From Voacanga thouarsii (lineage: Eukaryota > Streptophyta > Magnoliopsida > Gentianales > Apocynaceae): 64,000 bases of DNA. The stretch is from positions 1,982,001-2,046,000 of the forward strand of contig JANUWF010002200.1 in assembly GCA_026120185.1 (NCBI GenBank), written 5' to 3'. The notes beneath the pieces were generated by a model. That model saw nothing but the letters and a program-made list of their open reading frames with translations, did no database searches and was not told the origin of the DNA. This document shows positions 58,116-64,000 of this stretch, piece after piece. A program made the position numbers and the translations under genes. The number at the start of each line of letters is the position of its first letter. Position 1 is the first letter of the stretch.

Positions 58116-58990
58116 ATATATATATATAGATTTTAAGAGATTGTCTATTTAAAAAAAAAAGATAAGATCATTGCACTCAGAATAGTTCTCAAATATCTCT
58201 TTCAATATGAAAAAATAACAATAATAATAAAAGTAAATTTTAAAAATAAAAATAAAAATTATATAAAATTACATAGACGGCTTTGAAATCAAACAACTAG
58301 ACAATTCACCTAGCCCAAAATGCTACTTGCGCAGCCTCAGAAATAATTGACCGGTTGGCACAGCACCGGTCAATAATTCAGTACCCCCCCCACCCCCCTC
58401 CCCCCTCTCTCTCTCTCTCTCTTCTAGATTCAACTTATATTACTCTCCTTTTGCCCTATCTATTTTATCCGATTTATAAATTTTTAAAAAAATATATAAG
58501 ATTTTTAATTAATTAATTAACATTTCTTATTTTACTCTCAAAAAATCTTTCTCTTTATTAAAAAATAATCAAAATTTAAAGTTTTACGTGTAGTATGTAT
58601 ATTTAATTTATTTCTATTTTCACTATAAGTGTACAATAATTATTGTATTAAAGAGAAATATTTATAGAAAATGAGTAATTAATATCGTCTTAATTTGCAA
58701 ATAAGACAAATAAATTTGAAAAAAAATTTTAATTAAAATAAATAGAAAAAATGGGACGAAGGGATTAATTAAGAAGGGTATATAATATTATTTGGTCATC
58801 ATTTTTTTACAATATTTTCCGTAACAATGGAATTGGTTGTTAGGATATATTCGTAATATTTACGAAACTTTAAAGGATCTTTTGTAAATACATAATTGTC
58901 GTGATAAAAACTGATTGTTTTAAAAATATTACAGGGTGTAATGAATCTGGGAATGTTCTGCCGGGAACAAAATTGAAACAATATTATAAT
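56386..58990. other. AT-rich intergenic DNA, no gene
   Basis: 2.6 kb between the two inverted copia elements. It contains (TA)n runs (about 57930 and 58085-58130) and a C-rich/(CT)n tract at 58384-58426. Open frames at 56408-56596 and 58799-58981 have no recognisable content. Confidence 0.7.
58384..58426. repeat. Polypyrimidine tract, C-runs then (CT)n
   Basis: A run of C8, C6 and C6 blocks with few breaks is followed by about ten CT units. A pure pyrimidine strand of over 40 bases can form triplex or, on the other strand, G-rich structures. Confidence 0.8.
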
Positions 58991-59284
58991 TGTTATGAAA
59001 TTTTGGTTGTGTTAAAATAAAACTTATACACAATAGATCTTTAACTGTTATTTGCACAAGAATTTCTTCAAACTTCTCTCTTTCTTTTCTCTCACAATTT
59101 TCTTTAACAATTCTCTCATAATTGGTATATCTTTCAAGCTTGGGAAGAGCTTTATTTATAGAGCTTTCTTAGTGGAATTCATCATCTATTTCCACTAATG
59201 TATTAGTAGTGTCTCCACTAACTCTTAATGGTGGACATCCATATTTACTAATAGAATTAATAGATTCTCTACTAATTCATAACA
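58991..59284 (-). repeat. 3' LTR of copia-2
   Basis: In element orientation it starts TGTTATGAATTAGTAG and ends AATTTCATAACA. A purine tract CAAGGGGGAG (59285-59294 on the minus strand) precedes it. Related to the copia-1 LTR, with several deletions. Confidence 0.9.
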
Positions 59285-59399
59285 CTCCCCCTTGAATGTC
59301 CATTACATAAAGAATATACCTCATTAAAATCTTACTAGATAAAAAATCAGTGAAAAAAAATCTAGTGAAGGAAAAAGAGCACACTATTCTATATGTCTG

Positions 59400-62300
59400 T
59401 TTATTACTCCTCATAATGAAATGATTCATTTAAATTTTTGAACCGACGCATACCGATTTTATATCTCAACTTCTCAAATGTTACCGTAGGTAAAATCTTC
59501 GTGAAAATATCTGCCAAGTTGTCACATGACCGAATTTGTAGCACATCAATTTTACCTTTCTTCTAGAGTTCATGAGTAAAGAAGAATATTTGTTAAATAT
59601 GTTTTGTCTGATCTCTTTTAATATACCTTCCTTATAATTAAGTTATGCAAGCTGCATTATCTTCATAAAGAGGAGTTGAAATATCTCTTATATATGATAA
59701 TCCACAACTTTCTCAGATATAATGAATCACTGATCTTAACCATACACATTCTCGACTTACTTCATGAATGGCTATAATTTCAACATAATTTGAAGAAGTA
59801 GCTGTTATAAATTATTTTGTAAAACGCCATGATATAACAGTATTTCCACATGTAAATAGATAACTCGTTTGAACATGTGCTTTATGTGGATCATATAAAT
59901 AACCAACATCTTCATAACCTATCAATGTTGGGTTGGTTTTATTTGAATAAAATAATTCGAGATCAATTGTACCTTGGAGATATCGAAAGACTTATTTAAT
60001 TATATTCCAATGTCGTCGTGTTGGTGAAGAACTAAATCTTGTTAATAAATTGATAACAAATACAATATCAGGTTATGTATTATTAGCAAGATACATCAAT
60101 ACAACAATTGTACTAAAATATGGTACTTCAAGACCAAGGAGTTCTTCATCATCTTCTTAAGGTCGAAAAGGATCTTTATTCACATATAATGACCGGACGA
60201 ATATTAGAATACTCAATGGATGTGCTCTGTCCATGTAAAATCTTTTTAGAACTTTTGTTATATATATTGATTGATGAATAAATATTCCACTTTTCAGATG
60301 TTCAATTTGTAAACCAAGGCAAAATTTAGTTTTACTAAAATCCTTAATTTCAAATTCTCTTTTTAAATAATCAATTATTTCTTAGAGCTCTTCTGAATTT
60401 CCAATAAGATTAATATCATCAACATATATAACTAGTATCACAAATTTAGAATCAAATTTCTTAATAAAAACACATGAACTTATCTGGTCATTTTTAAATC
60501 CCGCTTTCAATAAATATTCTCTAAGACGATTGAACCATATGTGCCCAAATTGCTTCAGGCCATATAATGATTTCTGCAACTTGATGGAGTAATTTTCACG
60601 AGGATAATGTTTATATGCTTCAGGCATGCGAAATCCTTAGGGGATTTTCATGTAAATATCATTTTCTAAATTTCTATACAAAAAAGTAGTGACAATATCT
60701 AATAGACACATATTTATATTTTTATGTACTGCCAAACTGATAAGATATTAGAGTGTAATAGCATCAATAACAGGAGAATAAGTTTTATCATAATTAATAC
60801 CTGATTTTTGTGAAAAATCTTGGGTTACTAACCGTGCTTTATGTCGTACAATTTTATTATTTTCATTGCACTTTCGCACAAATATCTATTTATAGTCAAC
60901 AGGTTTTATACCTTTCGGTGTTCGGACTGCAAGTCCGAAGATTTCATGTTTTGTAAGTACATTTAACTCCAATTAAATCGCATCTTTTCATTATAACCAA
61001 TCTTTTTCATACCGACATTCATCAAATGATATTGGTTTAGAATCATCATTATCCTATGTAACATCAAGAGATATATTGTATGCAAACATATTATCAATAA
61101 CTGTTTCTATCCGATTCCAACTTCTACTGGAAGTGGTATAATTGATAGAAATTTCAGTGTTACTTTCATTAACATCTGGTTCTTTGTCATCAATTCTCTC
61201 TTGGTCTTTATAATTTTTTTTTTTCAATATGATCATCTGAATCATTTAATCCTCTTTTCTTTCGAGAATTTTTATCTTTAGAACCAAGAGGTCGGCCATA
61301 CTCCTGGCGTACTTTTGACTTAGCAGCTATAGGTATAATCTTTTATTCTACTAGGACTTCAATTTGAATAGGAGCATTCATAGCAGGAATATGTGATTTT
61401 GTTACTCTTGTGGAGTCAACAAAAGCGTTTGGCATTTGATTTGCAATGCTTTGCAAATAAATTATCTTTTGAACTTTAAGTTCACATGCACTTGTGCGTG
61501 GATCAAGATAATTTAATGATGTTATCCAAGCAAGATCTTTCTTATGTTATTTATGTTCTCCCCCTAATTTAGGGGACAATGATTCATCAAAATGACAATA
61601 AGCAAATCTTGCTGTGAATACTTCTCTTTTCAGGGATTCAACATACTTGATAATAGAGGGAGAATCATATTCAACGTATATCCCCTTTCTTCTTTAAGGA
61701 CTCATCTTTGTACGTTGGTTTGGTGCAATTGAAACATATACAGCACACCCAAATATTTTTAAATGAGCAATATTTGGTTCTGAACCAAATGCTAATTACA
61801 AAAAAGAGAATTTATGATAACTAGTTGGCCTTATACGTAAAAGTGTTGTAGCATGTAAAATAGTATGTCCCTAGGCAGATGTTGGGAGATTTGTTTTCAT
61901 TAATAATGGTTTAGTAATTAATTATAATCTTTTAATAAATGATTCAACAAGATCATTTTGTGTATAAACATGAGCTACATGATATTCAACATTAATCCCA
62001 ATTGACATGCAATATACATCAAAAGCATGTGATGAAAATTCACCAGCATTATCCAAACTGATATTTTTAATTTGATGGGCAGAAAATTGTGCTTGTAATT
62101 TAATTATTTGAGCAAATAATCCCGCAAACGCCAGGTTGCGAGTAGATAATAAATACCAATGTGACCATCAGGATGATGTTTCAATTAAGTTCATAAAATT
62201 TTTGAACGGTCCACATGGTGGATGAATATGTCCATAAATGTTTCTGTGAATTCGTTCAAAAAATGTAGGACTTTCAGCTCCTACTTTTACTGGTGATGGT

Positions 62301-62894
62301 CTAATAATTTATTTTTCTATGGAACATACAGTACATGAGAATTTTTCTGATGTCAATCTTTTTATTTTTTAAGGGATAACCATGTGTATTCTCAATTATT
62401 CTTCTCATCATGACAGATTCCGGATAACCTAACCGGTCATGCCAAATGCTAAAAGTAGTAGGATCAGTAAATTTCTAATTTACTAGATGATGCATTTCAC
62501 TTGTATATATTTTTGTAAAATATACGTCAGTAGAAAAAGACGATAGTTTTTCTAATATATATTTCTTACCCAAATTAATTTGAGTAATATAAAAATGCTT
62601 AATACCATTTGTTTCATTTGTTTCAACATGATACCCATTTCTGCGGATATCTTTAAAACTCAATAAATTTCTTCTGGATTTTGAGAACAATAGTGCCTTA
62701 TCAAAATTAATTATTGTTCCTTCAGGCAACAATATATTAGTTCTTCCGGAGCCTTCAATCACCTATATACTACCATTTATAGTATAAATATTTATTTCTT
62801 TCATTTTGAGATAAGAAAAATATTTTTCATTTTTTAGTATGATGTGTGTAGTTCCACTATCAATAATACATACATCATCATTAACAACAACCAT
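59400..62894 (-). pseudogene. Copia-2 pol (broken)
   Basis: Start ATG at 62894 after a TTTTTATTCAG tract. Readable parts: protease region about 62870, 62762-62475 with RRNLLSFKDIRRNGYHVE, pre-integrase DRLGYPE (about 62430, with an intact Trp before HDRLG), integrase about 62260-61600 with DNAGEF (about 62040) and RTKMSP, an Asp/Glu-rich linker (61245-61054), RT 60627-60382 with catalytic YVDDINLIG, and RNase H to about 59420. Many stops and frame changes. The order is the same as in copia-1. Confidence 0.88.
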
Positions 62895-62970
62895 CTGAAT
62901 AAAAATATGTATATGCAAACGTATATATTATTAGAATATAATGAAATTTTAAAAATATCAGGGTGATTCA

Positions 62971-64000
62971 TTAGTTCTTCTGGACACTGTCATCACCAAT
63001 TAAATGGTCTATCCTACCGTTTGGGTGTTCAAAAAAATCAGATACATCCATATGGATAATATTGATATTAAGATCTTCTTGATCAATATCATCGTCCTCA
63101 ACATCATTCACTGGATGTTGAGAAAAATTTGCTTCAATATTTTTATTTTTCTATTTCAGTGAAGCTTAATATAATTCTATTAAATACTTGGCCGTACGAC
63201 AGTTACGTAACCAATGACCTTTCATGCCACATCTATAATACTTATCATCATAATTTCTTGCCTTTCGTTTTCTTTTCCCTTATTATCTTTTCTTTCCCAC
63301 TTCAAATGGCCAGTATTTCTCACAACTTAATTATTACTATGACAAGGGAAACATCGAGCGTGTCCATGACCATAACCACGGCCACGGCTACAGCTACGAC
63401 TACAACTATGGCTTCTACTAGAGCCAACAACATTCACTTCTGGGAGTGTTGTTGAGCCAATTGGTGTGGCTTCATGATTTCTCAATAATAACTCATTATT
63501 TTTCTCTATAATGAGGAAGATAGTAATTAAATTAGTAAATTTTGTATACCATTTTTCTCGATATTGTTGCTGCAGGACAATATTCAAGGCTTGAAAGGTA
63601 AAGAATATCTTCTCCAACATATCTTTATCAGTAAATTTTTCTCTGTATAATTTTAATTGAGATGTAATTTTATACATGGCAGAGCTATATTCATTCACGA
63701 TTTTAAAATCTTGCAACCTCAGGTACAACCATTCATACCGTGCAGTGGGTAGTATGACCATCTTCAGGTGGTCAAATCTTTCTTTTAAATTTATCCACAA
63801 GACATATGGATCTTTTTCGCTAAGATATTCCATTTTCAAATTTTTTTCGAAATGATGACGGATAAAAATCAAAACTTTGGCCTTTTGTTGTGCAGATGCA
63901 TTATTATTTTCTTTAATAGTTTTACTAAAGCCTTCAACATTTAGATGCATTTCTTTATCGAGAACCCATAACATATAATTCTTTCTAGAAATATCAAGGG
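62971..64000 (-). pseudogene. Copia-2 gag (partial and broken)
   Basis: The frame 63974-63327 aligns with copia-1 gag almost residue by residue (YMLWVLDKEMHLN, LWINLKERFDHLK, QQYREKWYTKFTNLI, Arg/Gly-rich segment). The CCHC knuckle near 63210 keeps GHW, unlike copia-1. The frame shifts after the Arg/Gly-rich part. The stop is TAA at 62973-62971. The first dozen or so codons lie beyond position 64000. Confidence 0.88.

Larger units (their letters stand above)
58991..64000 (-). mobile_element. Copia-2: relative of copia-1 on the opposite strand, 5' end beyond the right edge
   Basis: The 3' LTR is at 58991-59284. Its internal region runs to position 64000 and ends in gag a few codons after the start, so the 5' LTR lies outside. 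Protein sequence is colinear with copia-1 throughout (gag, protease, integrase, RT, RNase H). The LTR is shorter (294 bp) and clearly diverged. It carries its own stops and frameshifts and seems older. The two elements face each other tail to tail, 2.6 kb apart. Confidence 0.92.

Overview
This 64 kb window is AT-rich nuclear DNA from a flowering plant, almost certainly a eudicot. It holds one gene family (desiccation-related, PCC13-62-like ferritin fold) with plant introns, buried in plant transposable elements: CACTA/En-Spm, Ty1-copia of the SIRE type and of a second lineage, L1-type LINEs, and Tourist-, Stowaway- and hAT-like MITEs. I see no rRNA or tRNA gene and nothing bacterial or organellar. 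The species cannot be told from the sequence alone.

The backbone is a head-to-tail tandem array of three PCC13-62-like copies, all on the minus strand. Copy C (44477-45727) is intact: three exons, 317 codons, signal peptide and TATA box. Copy B (17649-19563) is a pseudogene with a MITE in its fifth codon, frameshifts, and a retroposon in intron 2. Copy A keeps only part of exon 1 (12122-12356), because a CACTA element cut it. The flanking DNA of the copies can be aligned by eye, so each copy serves as an empty-site control for insertions in the others. That is how most element ends and target-site duplications here were fixed.

Layout: 1-3.8 kb, a decayed LINE on the minus strand that runs off the left edge. 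5-12.1 kb, a decayed CACTA element (CACTA-1) with TNP2 and second-protein remnants, ending in a clear right terminus at 12121. 12.1-21.4 kb, copies A and B with MITEs and short retroposons. 21363-42956, a three-element nest: an outer non-autonomous CACTA (CACTA-3, TSD TTA) holding a 10.9 kb SIRE-type copia element (23641-34536, TSD TATAT) and a second CACTA (CACTA-2, 34923-42797, TSD TAA). 43-50.7 kb, copy C and its flanks with four TIR elements, one fold-back element, a probable solo LTR and a short retroposon. 50781-56385, a complete copia element (copia-1, TSD CGAAT, LTRs about 99% identical). 56.4-59 kb, AT-rich DNA without genes. 58991-64000, a relative of copia-1 on the opposite strand (copia-2) that runs off the right edge.

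Only copy C looks like a working host gene. CACTA-2 is the best preserved DNA transposon; it has lost TNP2 but keeps a stand-alone transposase-associated-domain ORF and a nearly intact five-exon second gene. I found no convincing new biological system. The most unusual points are the gag-pol gap with a splice-acceptor-like end shared by both copia copies, a young copia element already full of nonsense codons, and the repeated modules shared by two CACTA families.
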